From Sanguibacter keddieii DSM 10542 (GTDB lineage: Bacteria > Actinomycetota > Actinomycetes > Actinomycetales > Cellulomonadaceae): 64,000 bases of DNA. Position numbers and translations under genes: made by a program. The notes below the pieces were generated by a model, which saw nothing but the letters and a program-made list of their open reading frames with translations, made no database searches and was not told the origin of the DNA. Location of the stretch: assembly GCF_000024925.1 (NCBI RefSeq), contig NC_013521.1:1302001-1366000 (forward strand), read 5' to 3'. Of this stretch, positions 26,258 through 34,771 are shown in pieces (the first letter of the stretch is position 1; every line of letters begins with the position of its first letter).

Positions 26258-26872
26258 ATGACCTCTGTGCGGCAGCGTGTCGGTGTCATGGGTGGCACCT
26301 TCGACCCCATCCACCACGGGCACCTCGTCGCGGCGAGCGAGGTCGCGGCTCGGTTCGACCTCGACGAGGTCGTGTTCGTGCCCACGGGCCAGCCGAGCTT
26401 CAAGCAGGGGCAGGACGTCAGCCCTGCGGAGCACCGGTACCTGATGACCGTCATCGCGACCGCGTCGAACCCGAGGTTCACGACCAGCCGCGTCGACATC
26501 GACCGGCCCGGTCTGACCTACACCGTCGACACGTTGCGCGACCTGCGGGACCAGCGTCCCGACGCCGACCTGTTCTTCATCACCGGTGCGGACGCGGTCG
26601 AGCAGATCGCGACGTGGAAGAACGCCCCCGAGCTCTGGGAGATGGCGCACTTCGTGGCTGTCACCCGACCGGGGCACGTGCTGTCGGTCGCCGGCCTGCC
26701 GAGCGAGCACGTGAGCCTCCTCGAGATCCCGGCACTGTCCATCTCGTCGACCGACTGCCGGGCCCGGGCCCGCGCAGGCGACCCGGTCTGGTACCTCGTG
26801 CCGGACGGTGTCGTGCAGTACATCGCGAAGTACCGTCTGTACCGAGAGTCAGCTGTGAAGGTGGCATCATGA
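26258..26872 (+). CDS. nadD: Nicotinate-nucleotide adenylyltransferase
   Basis: NadD transfers AMP from ATP to nicotinate mononucleotide, making deamido-NAD for NAD synthesis. The 204-residue protein has [18 protein letters not shown] with the HxGH nucleotidyltransferase motif, [11 protein letters not shown], and [13 protein letters not shown] near the C-terminus, matching the ISSTxIR motif in modified form. The ATG at 26258 gives the family N-terminus. Its stop overlaps the next ATG in an ATGA, tying it to the membrane protein and rsfS downstream. Confidence 0.95.
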   Translation: MTSVRQRVGVMGGTFDPIHHGHLVAASEVAARFDLDEVVFVPTGQPSFKQGQDVSPAEHRYLMTVIATASNPRFTTSRVDIDRPGLTYTVDTLRDLRDQRPDADLFFITGADAVEQIATWKNAPELWEMAHFVAVTRPGHVLSVAGLPSEHVSLLEIPALSISSTDCRARARAGDPVWYLVPDGVVQYIAKYRLYRESAVKVAS

Positions 26873-28443
26873 CGAACCCAGCGGACGGCGCGCCTCTGAC
26901 GCGCCGCCAGCTCCGCGAGCAGGCTGAGGCCGAGGCCGCCCGCACGGCAGCGGAGGCGGCGCCACCGGCGTACGCGCAGCCCGCGCCGGCAGCCGCACCG
27001 GTCCAGCAACCGCCGTCCGCACGCGAGCAGCCGCCTGCGGCGCAGCGCCCGGCACCGACCGCAGCCGCCGAGCGCCCGGCACCGGCGGCGGAGCAGCCGT
27101 CCGACCCGTCGCAGCAGCGACGCGAGCCCGCGCAGCGCACCGCAGCGCCCGCAGCCCCCGCAGCGTCCCAGGCCGCCCCGACGGCGGCTCCCGCCGCCGA
27201 CCCGCAGGGGGCCGTGCGCCGTCCGACCGCCCAGGAGCGCCAGCCGGGGCTGTCACGGCGGTCGCTGCGAGAGCAGGCCAGCGCGGTCAGCGAGACCGGA
27301 GCGGTCATCGTGCCCCCGCACCAGACCGGAAAGATCCGGACCGTCGACGAGACGGGCGAGCTCACCGCGTCGCGCCCCGCCCGCCCGCAGGACGCCGCCG
27401 CTGCCACGACTGCCTCCGCGGCGCCCGGCGCAGGTCCGGCGTCCCCGAGCCCGACGGCACCGGCCGGGACCACCCCGTGGTCGTCGCCGGTCGCTGCCGG
27501 TGCGCGGACCGCGGGGCAGGGCTCCGCCGCGAGCGGTGCCGCGATGAGCTTCTCCCAGCGTCTGGCCGCCTCCGCGCCTCCCTCGGCGCGCCCTGCCGGA
27601 GCACGACCGCAGGCGTCGGCGCAGCAGCCCCAGGGGGTGCCTGCTGGTCAGCCGGCCGTGGCCCGCACCGGCACGCTCGACTACGCCTCGCGACAGCAGG
27701 CAGCGCAGCAGACCGCCGCCGAGCAGGGAGCACCGCAGGCGGCAGCAGGACAGCTGCCGTCGGTGCAGGCTCCGGTCCAGCCGGCGGCGCGTCCCGCGAC
27801 CCAGCAGCCGAACCAGCGCCTCGGTGTGCCCGCGACGGGCGCGGGACGGGGCGCGAGCCCGACCGCCGTCCCTGCGGGGAGCCAGACCTGGGCCCCGGTG
27901 GCCCCGGCAGACGCCCCGTGGACGGCCGTCGCGGCGCCCGCGGTCGACACGTCGGCTGCGGCCGCCCGTGAGACCGACACCGGCGTCCAGCCCGGCAGCG
28001 CGACCGACCCCGACGCGACGGGCGTGCTCAGCCCTGTCGACGTGACGTCGGCGACCAAGGACGTCCCGCCGCGGCTCGCGGAGGAGCCCGAGTCGTTCTC
28101 CGGCATGCCGCGCTGGGACGCCATCACCACCGGCCCTGCCGCCCCGGCGGCCGGGGCGCTGCACGACGACGTCGAGACCGACCACGACGTCGACGAGCAC
28201 GACGATGACGACTACGACGACGAGCCGGACCACAAGTACACCTGGCTGCACTACGTGATCCTCGTCGCGGTGGCCTTCGTCCTCGGGCTGATACTCTGGA
28301 AAGTCGCCCTGGAGGGCGAGAGCGGTGCGTCGTCTGCGTCTTCGGCCTTGTCGGTCACGTCGACCGACGCCTCGCGGACCTCGGCGGACCAGCCCGGCTG
28401 GACCACCGACACCTCCGGCGCCCCCGACACCGAAGACCTCTGA
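26869..28443 (+). CDS. Pro/Ala-rich protein with C-terminal membrane helix
   Basis: This 524-residue protein is of unknown function. Most of it (residues 1-450) is low-complexity Ala/Pro/Gln/Thr sequence, probably disordered and cytoplasmic. Two near-identical short motifs stand out: [10 protein letters not shown] close to the N-terminus and [10 protein letters not shown] at about residue 125. Near the C-terminus an acidic His/Asp stretch is followed by one membrane helix ([21 protein letters not shown], about 462-482) and a Ser/Thr-rich outer tail of about 40 residues. It overlaps nadD by 4 nt and lies 8 bp before rsfS; such proteins occur at this position in related genomes. Confidence 0.8.
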   Translation: MTNPADGAPLTRRQLREQAEAEAARTAAEAAPPAYAQPAPAAAPVQQPPSAREQPPAAQRPAPTAAAERPAPAAEQPSDPSQQRREPAQRTAAPAAPAASQAAPTAAPAADPQGAVRRPTAQERQPGLSRRSLREQASAVSETGAVIVPPHQTGKIRTVDETGELTASRPARPQDAAAATTASAAPGAGPASPSPTAPAGTTPWSSPVAAGARTAGQGSAASGAAMSFSQRLAASAPPSARPAGARPQASAQQPQGVPAGQPAVARTGTLDYASRQQAAQQTAAEQGAPQAAAGQLPSVQAPVQPAARPATQQPNQRLGVPATGAGRGASPTAVPAGSQTWAPVAPADAPWTAVAAPAVDTSAAAARETDTGVQPGSATDPDATGVLSPVDVTSATKDVPPRLAEEPESFSGMPRWDAITTGPAAPAAGALHDDVETDHDVDEHDDDDYDDEPDHKYTWLHYVILVAVAFVLGLILWKVALEGESGASSASSALSVTSTDASRTSADQPGWTTDTSGAPDTEDL

Positions 28444-28451
28444 GGAGACCT

Positions 28452-28898
28452 GTGCCTGCAACCGAACGTGCCGTCGAGCTGGCGATCGCCGCGGCCCGCG
28501 CCGCATCTGACCGCAAGGCGGCCGAGATCATCGCCCTGGACGTCAGCGAGCAGCTCGTCCTGACCGACGTGTTCCTCATCGCGTCCGGCAACAACGAGCG
28601 ACAGGTGTCGGCCATCGTCGACGCCGTCGAGGAAGCCCTCCACGGGCTCGGCGTGAAGCCGATCCGCCGTGAGGGCAAGGGCGAGTCACGCTGGGTCCTC
28701 ATCGACTTCGGCGACATCGTCGTGCACGTCCAGCACACGGAGGACCGCGTGTACTACGCGCTCGAGCGCCTCTGGAAGGACTGCCCCGTCATCGAGCTGC
28801 CCGAGGACGCCCGCGGCGGCGACGGCATCGCGCCCGAGTACGAGGCCGACGACTTCGGCTACCCGGTCCCGGCCGACACGCGCGACGACACCGTATGA
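28452..28898 (+). CDS. rsfS: Ribosome silencing factor RsfS
   Basis: RsfS (Iojap family) binds L14 of the 50S subunit and blocks joining with 30S when nutrients are short. The 148-residue protein contains the family core: AAEIIALDVSEQLVLTDVFLIASGNNERQV, then GEGKGESRWVLIDFGDIVVHV-like sequence (here REGKGESRW) and RVYYALERLWKDCP. An acidic tail of about 25 residues follows. The GTG start has AGGAGACC upstream, and the stop overlaps the next start in an ATGA. Confidence 0.95.
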   Translation: MPATERAVELAIAAARAASDRKAAEIIALDVSEQLVLTDVFLIASGNNERQVSAIVDAVEEALHGLGVKPIRREGKGESRWVLIDFGDIVVHVQHTEDRVYYALERLWKDCPVIELPEDARGGDGIAPEYEADDFGYPVPADTRDDTV

Positions 28899-29575
28899 GT
28901 GCCGGCTCCGTCGTCTTCCTGCGGCACGGCCGGACCGCGTACAACGCGGCCGGGCGTCTGCAGGGGCAGGTCGACATCCCCCTCGACGAGGTCGGGCACT
29001 GGCAGGCCGAGCACGGCGCACGCGCGCTGGCCAACCTGCACGGCTGCGCGCGCGTGGTCGCGTCCGACCTCGTCCGCGCCCGGGTGACGGCGGAGCACTA
29101 CGCACAGGTGGGCGGTCACGACCTCGTCATCGACGAGCGTGTCCGTGAGCGCAGCTTCGGTGACTGGGAGGGACTGACCCGCCCGGAGATCGAGGAGGGC
29201 TGGCCCGACGAGTTCGCCCAGTGGCGACGCGGCGAGCAGCCTGCCGGCGCGAGCATCGAGACCCGCACCGAGGTGGCCGAGCGCATGCTCGCGGCCGTCG
29301 AGGAGCACGGCGCCGACCTCGCGTCGGACGACACCCTCGTGATCGTCTCGCACGGGGCGGCCATCACCATCGGCGTCACCGCGCTCATCGGGCTGGACCC
29401 GGAGGCGTGGCGTGGTCTCAACGGGCTGCACAACGTCCACTGGAGCCACGTCGAGCGCTCCGGACCTGCGTCGGGGACTCCGTGGAGGCTCCTCGCGCAC
29501 AACGTCGGGGCCGGTTTTCCGCTAGATCACTGGAACGCGGGACCCGATTGGAACTTGGAGCCAACTTCGGTCTAA
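28895..29575 (+). CDS. Histidine phosphatase family protein
   Basis: A 226-residue member of the phosphoglycerate-mutase-like histidine phosphatases. The catalytic pocket is visible: FLRHGRTAYN supplies the phosphorylated histidine and its arginine, ERSFGDWEGL the acid, and VSHGAAITI the second histidine. In mycobacteria and their relatives a protein of this kind follows rsfS and acts as glucosyl-3-phosphoglycerate phosphatase; that activity is possible but not provable here. It overlaps rsfS by 4 nt and ends 47 bp before the tRNA gene. Confidence 0.88.
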   Translation: MSAGSVVFLRHGRTAYNAAGRLQGQVDIPLDEVGHWQAEHGARALANLHGCARVVASDLVRARVTAEHYAQVGGHDLVIDERVRERSFGDWEGLTRPEIEEGWPDEFAQWRRGEQPAGASIETRTEVAERMLAAVEEHGADLASDDTLVIVSHGAAITIGVTALIGLDPEAWRGLNGLHNVHWSHVERSGPASGTPWRLLAHNVGAGFPLDHWNAGPDWNLEPTSV

Positions 29576-29622
29576 GATTGCAACGCCTCGGCAACGGGGA
29601 ACAAGAACTTCTTGAAGTTCTT

Positions 29623-29695
29623 GGGGCTGTGGCGCAGCTGGTAGCGCACCTGCATGGCATGCAGGGGGTCAGGGGTTCGAGTCCCCTCAGCTCCA
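29623..29695 (+). tRNA. tRNA-Ala (anticodon GGC)
   Basis: A 73-nt cloverleaf can be drawn. The acceptor is GGGGCTG with CAGCTCC, the anticodon stem CCTGC/GCAGG holds loop ATGGCAT with GGC at the anticodon, and the T-arm contains GGTTCGAGTCC. The discriminator is A; the following bases are CCG, so the terminal CCA is not encoded. It reads alanine GCC codons, the commonest in this genome. Confidence 0.93.
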
Positions 29696-29702
29696 CCGAG
29701 AA

Positions 29703-29736
29703 CGAAGGGCCCGACCGGAAACGGTCGGGCCCTTCG
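29703..29736 (+). terminator. Terminator after tRNA-Ala
   Basis: CGAAGGGCCCGACCG pairs perfectly with CGGTCGGGCCCTTCG (15 bp) around a GAAA tetraloop, followed by TCGTTCT. Confidence 0.9.
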
Positions 29737-29811
29737 TCGTTCTCGCGACGGGTGGTGCGAGCCGAGAACAGGGGTGTGAGACGCCTCACAGGTGGTCGCC
29801 CGCCGGGTCTC

Positions 29812-29817
29812 TATGCT
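29812..29817 (+). promoter_or_regulatory. -10 element of the amidase gene, leaderless type
   Basis: TATGCT ends 6 nt before the ATG at 29824. Confidence 0.6.
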
Positions 29818-29823
29818 GGGTCG

Positions 29824-31311
29824 ATGACCAGCCTGCACGAGCGCACCGCGACCGAGCTCAGCCGTCAGCTCCGGTCGGGAGAGCTCTCACCGACCGACGT
29901 CACCGAGCACTACCTGGGACGCGTCGCCGAGCGTGACGGCGCGCTCGGAGCCTTCGTCACCGTCACGCCCGAGGCCGCCCGTGCGCAGGCCGCTCGGCTC
30001 TCCGCAGAGGGTCCGCCGCCCGAGCCCGGCACCGCCCCGCTGTGGGGCCTGCCGACCGGCGACAAGGACCTCTCAGACCGCGCAGGCGTGGCGACCGGGT
30101 TCGGGTCGCGTGCCTTCTCGGGCTCGTACCGCTACGTGCCCGAGGTGAGCAGCGACGTCACCCAGGTCCTCGACGCGGCGGGGGTGGTGTCGCTCGGCAA
30201 GACCGCTGCACCCGAGCTCGGCTTCCCGTCGTACACGGAGACGCTCGTCGGGCCGCCGGCCCGCAACCCGTGGGACCTCACGCGCGGGTCCGGCGGGTCG
30301 AGCGGGGGTGCCGCCGTGGCCGTTGCCGCCGGGCTGCTGCCCGTCGCACCGGGCTCGGACGGCGGAGGGTCCATCCGCATCCCGGCCGCTGCCTGCGGTC
30401 TCGTGGGCCTCAAGCCGACCCGTGGGCTGCTGCCTGCCGGGGGAGGCGTCGAGTCGCTCGGCGGGCTCGTGGTCCACGGGCCGATCGCCCGGACCACCGC
30501 CGACGCCGCGCTCCTGCTCGAGGGCATGCTCCCGCGCACCGCAGGAGGCCTCGTGGACCACCCCCGCACGCTGCGCACGGCCGCAGGACCGGCCGGCTCG
30601 TACCTGGCGGCGGCCGAGACCGGGGAGGCGCCTGAGGGGCGTCCGCTGCGCATCGGGCTCAGCACCTTCAGCTCGTGGGACGGTGCGTACGACGTAGTGC
30701 TCGGCGACGAGGCGCGAGCCGCCCTCGACGCCGGGGTGCGGGCGCTGGGGGACCTCGGGCACGAGGTGGTCGACGCCGACCCCTGGGAGCCCGACCCGAC
30801 CTACGCACCCGCCTTCAGGACGCTGTGGATGGCCGGGGCGGCTGCGGTGCCCATCGACGAGCCCGAGCGCCTCGCGCTGCTCGAGCCGCTCACGCAGTGG
30901 CTCGTCGAGCGCGGGCGAGCGGTGTCCGCACGCGAGCTCGTCGAGGCGCTCGGGGCGCTGTCCGCCTTCGAGCGGACGATGGTCGCCCGGGTGTCGGCCT
31001 ACGACGCGGTCTTGCTCCCGGCGATGGCGCAGACCCCGCGGCCCGTCGGGTGGTACGACGCCACCGACCCGGAGCGGAACTTCGCGCAGCAGTGCGAGTA
31101 CACGCCGTACACCTCGATGATCAACGTGTGCGGTCTGCCCGCGATCACCGTCCCGACGCACTGGACGGAGCCCGACGCGACGGCGCCGGCCGGCCTGCCG
31201 ATGGGTGTGCAGCTCGTCGGACGCCCCGGTGCGGAGCGGACCCTGCTGGCCGTGGCGGCGCAGCTCGAGGCCGGCCTGCGCTGGCCGGACCGTCACCCGC
31301 CTGCCTGGTGA
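29824..31311 (+). CDS. Amidase (amidase-signature family)
   Basis: A 495-residue hydrolase of the amidase-signature family, related to GatA, which cleaves amide bonds through a Ser-cisSer-Lys triad. Lys81 (TGDKDL), the GGSSGG serines (159/160) and the nucleophile Ser183 (GGGSIRIPAA) are all present. There is no GatB or GatC nearby, so it is not the tRNA amidotransferase subunit and the substrate is unknown. No signal peptide is seen. The ATG at 29824 is preceded by TATGCT at leaderless spacing. The next gene follows after 152 bp. Confidence 0.9.
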   Translation: MTSLHERTATELSRQLRSGELSPTDVTEHYLGRVAERDGALGAFVTVTPEAARAQAARLSAEGPPPEPGTAPLWGLPTGDKDLSDRAGVATGFGSRAFSGSYRYVPEVSSDVTQVLDAAGVVSLGKTAAPELGFPSYTETLVGPPARNPWDLTRGSGGSSGGAAVAVAAGLLPVAPGSDGGGSIRIPAAACGLVGLKPTRGLLPAGGGVESLGGLVVHGPIARTTADAALLLEGMLPRTAGGLVDHPRTLRTAAGPAGSYLAAAETGEAPEGRPLRIGLSTFSSWDGAYDVVLGDEARAALDAGVRALGDLGHEVVDADPWEPDPTYAPAFRTLWMAGAAAVPIDEPERLALLEPLTQWLVERGRAVSARELVEALGALSAFERTMVARVSAYDAVLLPAMAQTPRPVGWYDATDPERNFAQQCEYTPYTSMINVCGLPAITVPTHWTEPDATAPAGLPMGVQLVGRPGAERTLLAVAAQLEAGLRWPDRHPPAW

Positions 31312-31463
31312 GATCTTGCCGTGGTCGCAGAGCCCAGACGGCTGCCGGCGGGTACATTGACGCAGGGTCGACAGCGATGCCGCCGCGACCCGCCCCGACC
31401 GGCGGCGCCCGTCGTGCCGCCACCTTCCTCGCCCGGTGGACCCCCACCTGATCGGAGCCTCCC

Positions 31464-32306
31464 ATGACCGAGCCGCTCACCGACGCCCCCGCCCAGCCTG
31501 CCGCCGCCCGACGCCCCGTGCGCATCGGCGTGCAGATCGCGCCGCAGCACGCCTCCTACGAGAAGATCCGCGAGACCGCCGCGGCCCTCGAGGACCTCGG
31601 CGTCGACATCCTCTTCAACTGGGACCACTTCTACCCGCTGTCTGGTGAGCCCGACGGCCTGCACTTCGAGTCGTGGACCATGCTCGCGGCGCTCGCCGAG
31701 CAGACCAGCCGTGTCGAGATCGGCGCCCTGGTCAACTGCAACAGCTACCGCAACGCGAACCTCCAGGCCGACATGGCCCGGACCATCGACCACATCAGCG
31801 CCAAGGGCGGGCAGGGCCGGTTCATCTTCGGCACCGGCTCCGGCTGGTTCGAGCGCGACTACGACGAGTACGGCTACGAGTTCGGCACCGTCGGCACCCG
31901 CCTGGACGCGCTGGCTCGTGACCTCCCGACGATCGAGGACCGCTGGGGGAAGCTCAACCCGGCGCCCACCCGCAAGATCCCGGTGCTCATCGGCGGTGGT
32001 GGCGAGAAGAAGACCCTCCGGATCGTCGCCCAGCACGCCGACATCTGGCACAGCTTCAGCGACGCGGAGACCCTCGAGCGCAAGCTCGGGATCCTCGCCG
32101 AGCACGCCCGCGTGGTGGGTCGCGACGTGACCGAGATCGAGATCTCCACCGAGATCGGCAAGCGCAGCGTCGAGGAGGTCGAGCAGCAGCACGCCCTCGG
32201 CGCGACGCTCTTCACCATCGGTATCTCCGGCCCGGACTACGACATCTCCGGTGTCGCCGACTGGCTCGCCTGGCGCGACGCCAAGAACGCCCAGCACCAG
32301 GGCTGA
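31464..32306 (+). CDS. LLM class flavin oxidoreductase, probably F420-dependent
   Basis: A luciferase-like monooxygenase fold protein of 280 residues. The N-terminal strand RIGVQIAPQHASYEKI, the FNWDHFYPL segment, the RVEIGALVNCNSYRNANLQADMARTID block and RFIFGTGSGW are characteristic of actinobacterial F420-dependent members of the class. The C-terminus has IPVLIGGGGEKKTLRIVAQHAD. The substrate is unknown. The ATG at 31464 has GGAGCC upstream. A possible -10 (TACATT, 31353-31358) would give a leader of about 100 nt. A hairpin separates it from the convergent LacI gene. Confidence 0.88.
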   Translation: MTEPLTDAPAQPAAARRPVRIGVQIAPQHASYEKIRETAAALEDLGVDILFNWDHFYPLSGEPDGLHFESWTMLAALAEQTSRVEIGALVNCNSYRNANLQADMARTIDHISAKGGQGRFIFGTGSGWFERDYDEYGYEFGTVGTRLDALARDLPTIEDRWGKLNPAPTRKIPVLIGGGGEKKTLRIVAQHADIWHSFSDAETLERKLGILAEHARVVGRDVTEIEISTEIGKRSVEEVEQQHALGATLFTIGISGPDYDISGVADWLAWRDAKNAQHQG

Positions 32307-32330
32307 CGGACACCTGGCTCACGATCCCCC

Positions 32331-32365
32331 GACGGCCCGTCGCGCAGCACGCGCGGCGGGCCGTC
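32331..32365. terminator. Bidirectional hairpin between convergent genes
   Basis: GACGGCCCG (32331-32339) pairs with CGGGCCGTC (32357-32365), with an inner CGCG/CGCG helix. It lies between the LLM gene and the LacI-type gene. Confidence 0.65.
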
Positions 32366-32377
32366 GTCGCTCGCGGC

Positions 32378-33373
32378 TCAGACGGCTCGGGTGGTCCCGC
32401 GGACGACGAGGGAGGTGGGGAGCGTGACGTGGGTCTGCTCGGCCGGGGTGCCGCTGAGGAGGCCGACGAGGAGACGGACGGCGGTCGCGCCCATCTGCTG
32501 GATCGGCTGGTGGACGGTGGTCAGCGGGGGAGTGGTCGCCGTCGACTCGGGGATGTCGTCGAACCCGACGACGGAGAGGTCGCCGGGGACGTCGATGCCG
32601 AGGTCACGGGCGACGTCCATCACGCCGATCGCGGAGAGGTCGTTCGCGGCGAAGATCGCCGTGGGCCGGTCCGCCATGGTGAGCAGCTCGGTCGCAGGCT
32701 GGTGGGCACCGTCGGTCCGGTAGTCGCCGGTGCGCACGAGCGCCGGGTCGACGCGGACGCCCACCTCGCGCAGCGCCTCGACGTAGCCGGCCTCGCGCAG
32801 CGCGGACGACGCGAGGTCGGGCCGTCCGGTGAGGAACCCGATGCGGCGGTGACCGAGCCCCGTGAGGTGCCGGGTCGCCAGGAGCGCGCCGGTGTAGCTG
32901 TCCGAGTCGACCGTCGGGATGCCGACGGGGCCCGTGTGCGGGTCGATCGTGACCACGGGGATGTCGGTGTCGGGCTCGACGACCGTGGGGGTGACGACGA
33001 GGGCGCCGTCGATGAGCGTGCCGCTGAGCCGTGAGAGGTACCGCTGCTCCCACCCGGCGCCGCCGCTCTGGCGTGCCCCGGTGTAGGCGAGCAGCTCGTA
33101 GTCGGTCTCGAGCAGCGCCGAGGCGGCGCCCTTGAGGATCTCGGCGCTGAAGGGCTCGAACTCGGCCACGAGGATCCCGATGACGTGGGTGCGGTGCGAG
33201 CGCATGCTGCGCGCGACGAGGCTCGACTCGTAGCCGAGCTGCTCGATGACCTCCTGCACGCGCGAGCTCGTCGCGGCGGCGACGCCGTAGCGGGCGTTGA
33301 TGACCTTGGAGACGGTCGCGACCGAGACGCCCGCGGCGTCGGCGACGTCCGTGATGGTGACCCGGCGCTTCAT
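32378..33373 (-). CDS. LacI family transcriptional regulator of the GH3/ABC locus
   Basis: A 331-residue LacI-type repressor. The N-terminal helix-turn-helix reads VTITDVADAAGVSVATVSKVIN and the hinge helix is SSLVARSMRS. The periplasmic-binding-protein-like domain includes GILVAEFEPF, TAIFAANDLSAIGVM and the usual SVVGFDDIPES. It is transcribed away from the binding protein gene, with the operator CGTTATCGATAACG between them, so it likely represses both itself and the transporter operon. The layout resembles bxlR-bxlEFGA of Streptomyces (xylobiose), but the sugar is not certain. TAGTGT lies 7 nt upstream of its ATG. Confidence 0.9.
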   Translation of the reverse strand: MKRRVTITDVADAAGVSVATVSKVINARYGVAAATSSRVQEVIEQLGYESSLVARSMRSHRTHVIGILVAEFEPFSAEILKGAASALLETDYELLAYTGARQSGGAGWEQRYLSRLSGTLIDGALVVTPTVVEPDTDIPVVTIDPHTGPVGIPTVDSDSYTGALLATRHLTGLGHRRIGFLTGRPDLASSALREAGYVEALREVGVRVDPALVRTGDYRTDGAHQPATELLTMADRPTAIFAANDLSAIGVMDVARDLGIDVPGDLSVVGFDDIPESTATTPPLTTVHQPIQQMGATAVRLLVGLLSGTPAEQTHVTLPTSLVVRGTTRAV

Positions 33374-33398
33374 GCTGGCGACACTACCTTGTGTAAAA

Positions 33399-33412
33399 CG
33401 TTATCGATAACG
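33399..33412. promoter_or_regulatory. LacI-type operator, perfect 14-bp palindrome
   Basis: CGTTATCGATAACG is fully symmetric with a central CG-type step, as LacI-family operators are. It sits 13 bp upstream of the minus-strand -10 (TAGTGT, 33386-33381) and 2 bp before a plus-strand TTGACA (33414-33419), so it can control both directions. Confidence 0.8.
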
Positions 33413-33413
33413 A

Positions 33414-33419
33414 TTGACA
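33414..33419 (+). promoter_or_regulatory. -35 element of the GH3/ABC operon
   Basis: TTGACA is a consensus -35. The matching -10 about 17 bp on is poor (near TCAGAG, 33437). Confidence 0.5.
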
Positions 33420-33483
33420 CGCACCGTGTCGCGCTGTCAGAGTCCTCTCACACCCACTGTCGACGATGACAAGGAGCACTTCG

Positions 33484-34770
33484 ATGAAGAAGACGACACT
33501 GCGCACGGCTGTGGCGCTCACAGCCGCTCTCGGCCTGCTGGCAGGCTGCAGCTCGGGCGGCGGCGAGGCCGCCGACGACGGCGACGGCTCCACCCTCACC
33601 TGGTGGCACAACTCGAACACCGCGCCCGGCAAGGACTACTACGAGCAGGTCGCGGCCGACTTCGAGGCGGCCAACCCCGGCGTGACCATCACCATCAGCG
33701 CGATGCAGCACGAAGACATGGGCACCAAGCTCAACGCCGCGTTCCAGACCGGCGACACCCCCGACATCTTCATGGAGCGCGGCGGCGGCGAGATGGCCGC
33801 CCACGTCGAGGCCGGCCTCATCAAGGACATCTCCGAGCCCGCAGCGGCCGAGATCGAGAACCTCGGCGGCGCGGTCGCCGGCTGGCAGATGGACGGGCAG
33901 ACCTACGCCCTGCCGTTCTCCCTGGGGCTCGTCGGCTTCTGGTACAACAAGGCGCTCTTCGCCGAGGCGGGCATCACCGAGGCCCCCGAGACCATGGACG
34001 ACCTCTACGACGCCATCGACAAGCTCAAGGCCGCGGGCATCGCGCCGATCTCCGTCGGTGCGGGCGACGTCTGGCCGGCGGCGCACTACTGGTACTACTT
34101 CTCGCTGCGCGAGTGCTCCTCCGACGTCCTCAAGGACGCCGTGACGTCCAAGGACTTCTCCGACCCGTGCTTCGTCGCGGCAGGGGAGGACCTCGAAGAG
34201 CTCATCGCGGCCGAGCCCTTCAACGCCGGGTTCCTCGCGACCCCGGCGCAGGCCGGCCCGAGCTCGGCCTCGGGGCTCCTCGCCACCGAGCAGGTGGCGA
34301 TGGAGCTCGCCGGGCACTGGGAGCCCGGCGTGATGCAGGGGCTCACCGAGGACCAGCAGGGGCTGGGTGAGGACACCGGGTGGTTCGCCTTCCCCGAGGT
34401 CGACGGCGGCGCGGGAGACCCGACCGACCAGCTCGGCGGCGGTGACGCGTGGGCCTGCTCCGAGCAGGCTCCCGACATCTGCGTGGACTTCATCAGGTAC
34501 CTGCTGAGCGACGAGGTGCAGCAGGGCTTCGCCGAGAACAGCATGGGCCTGCCGACCAACCCGGCAGCGTCCGCGTCGGTCGCCGACCCGGTCCTCGCCG
34601 ACCTGCTCGCCGTCCGCGACGAGGCGCCCTTCGTGCAGCTGTACTTCGACACGGCCTTCGGCGAGAACGTCGGCGGTGCGATGAACGACGCGATCTCGCT
34701 GCTGTTCGCCGGGCAGGCGACCCCGCAGGACGTCGTCGACCAGGCGCAGACCGCAGCCGACGGCGAGTGA
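33484..34770 (+). CDS. Sugar ABC transporter substrate-binding lipoprotein
   Basis: An extracellular solute-binding protein of the CUT1 (oligosaccharide) class, 428 residues. The signal peptide ends in a lipobox LLAGC, so it should be anchored by lipidated Cys. The mature part begins with TLTWWHNSNTAPGKDYY, then VTITISAMQHEDMGTKLNAAFQTG, a typical arrangement. I chose ATG 33484 because AAGGAG (33471-33476) is well placed; an upstream ATG-less extension has no support. It heads an operon with two permeases and a GH3 hydrolase, which points to uptake of a beta-linked oligosaccharide such as xylobiose or cellobiose. Confidence 0.92.
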   Translation: MKKTTLRTAVALTAALGLLAGCSSGGGEAADDGDGSTLTWWHNSNTAPGKDYYEQVAADFEAANPGVTITISAMQHEDMGTKLNAAFQTGDTPDIFMERGGGEMAAHVEAGLIKDISEPAAAEIENLGGAVAGWQMDGQTYALPFSLGLVGFWYNKALFAEAGITEAPETMDDLYDAIDKLKAAGIAPISVGAGDVWPAAHYWYYFSLRECSSDVLKDAVTSKDFSDPCFVAAGEDLEELIAAEPFNAGFLATPAQAGPSSASGLLATEQVAMELAGHWEPGVMQGLTEDQQGLGEDTGWFAFPEVDGGAGDPTDQLGGGDAWACSEQAPDICVDFIRYLLSDEVQQGFAENSMGLPTNPAASASVADPVLADLLAVRDEAPFVQLYFDTAFGENVGGAMNDAISLLFAGQATPQDVVDQAQTAADGE

Positions 34771-34771
34771 G

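Noticed and set aside
31377-31451. A 24-codon upstream reading frame before the LLM oxidoreductase gene
   Set aside because: It has no ribosome binding site, and its Pro/Arg/Ala composition is what random GC-rich sequence gives. I see no attenuator structure.
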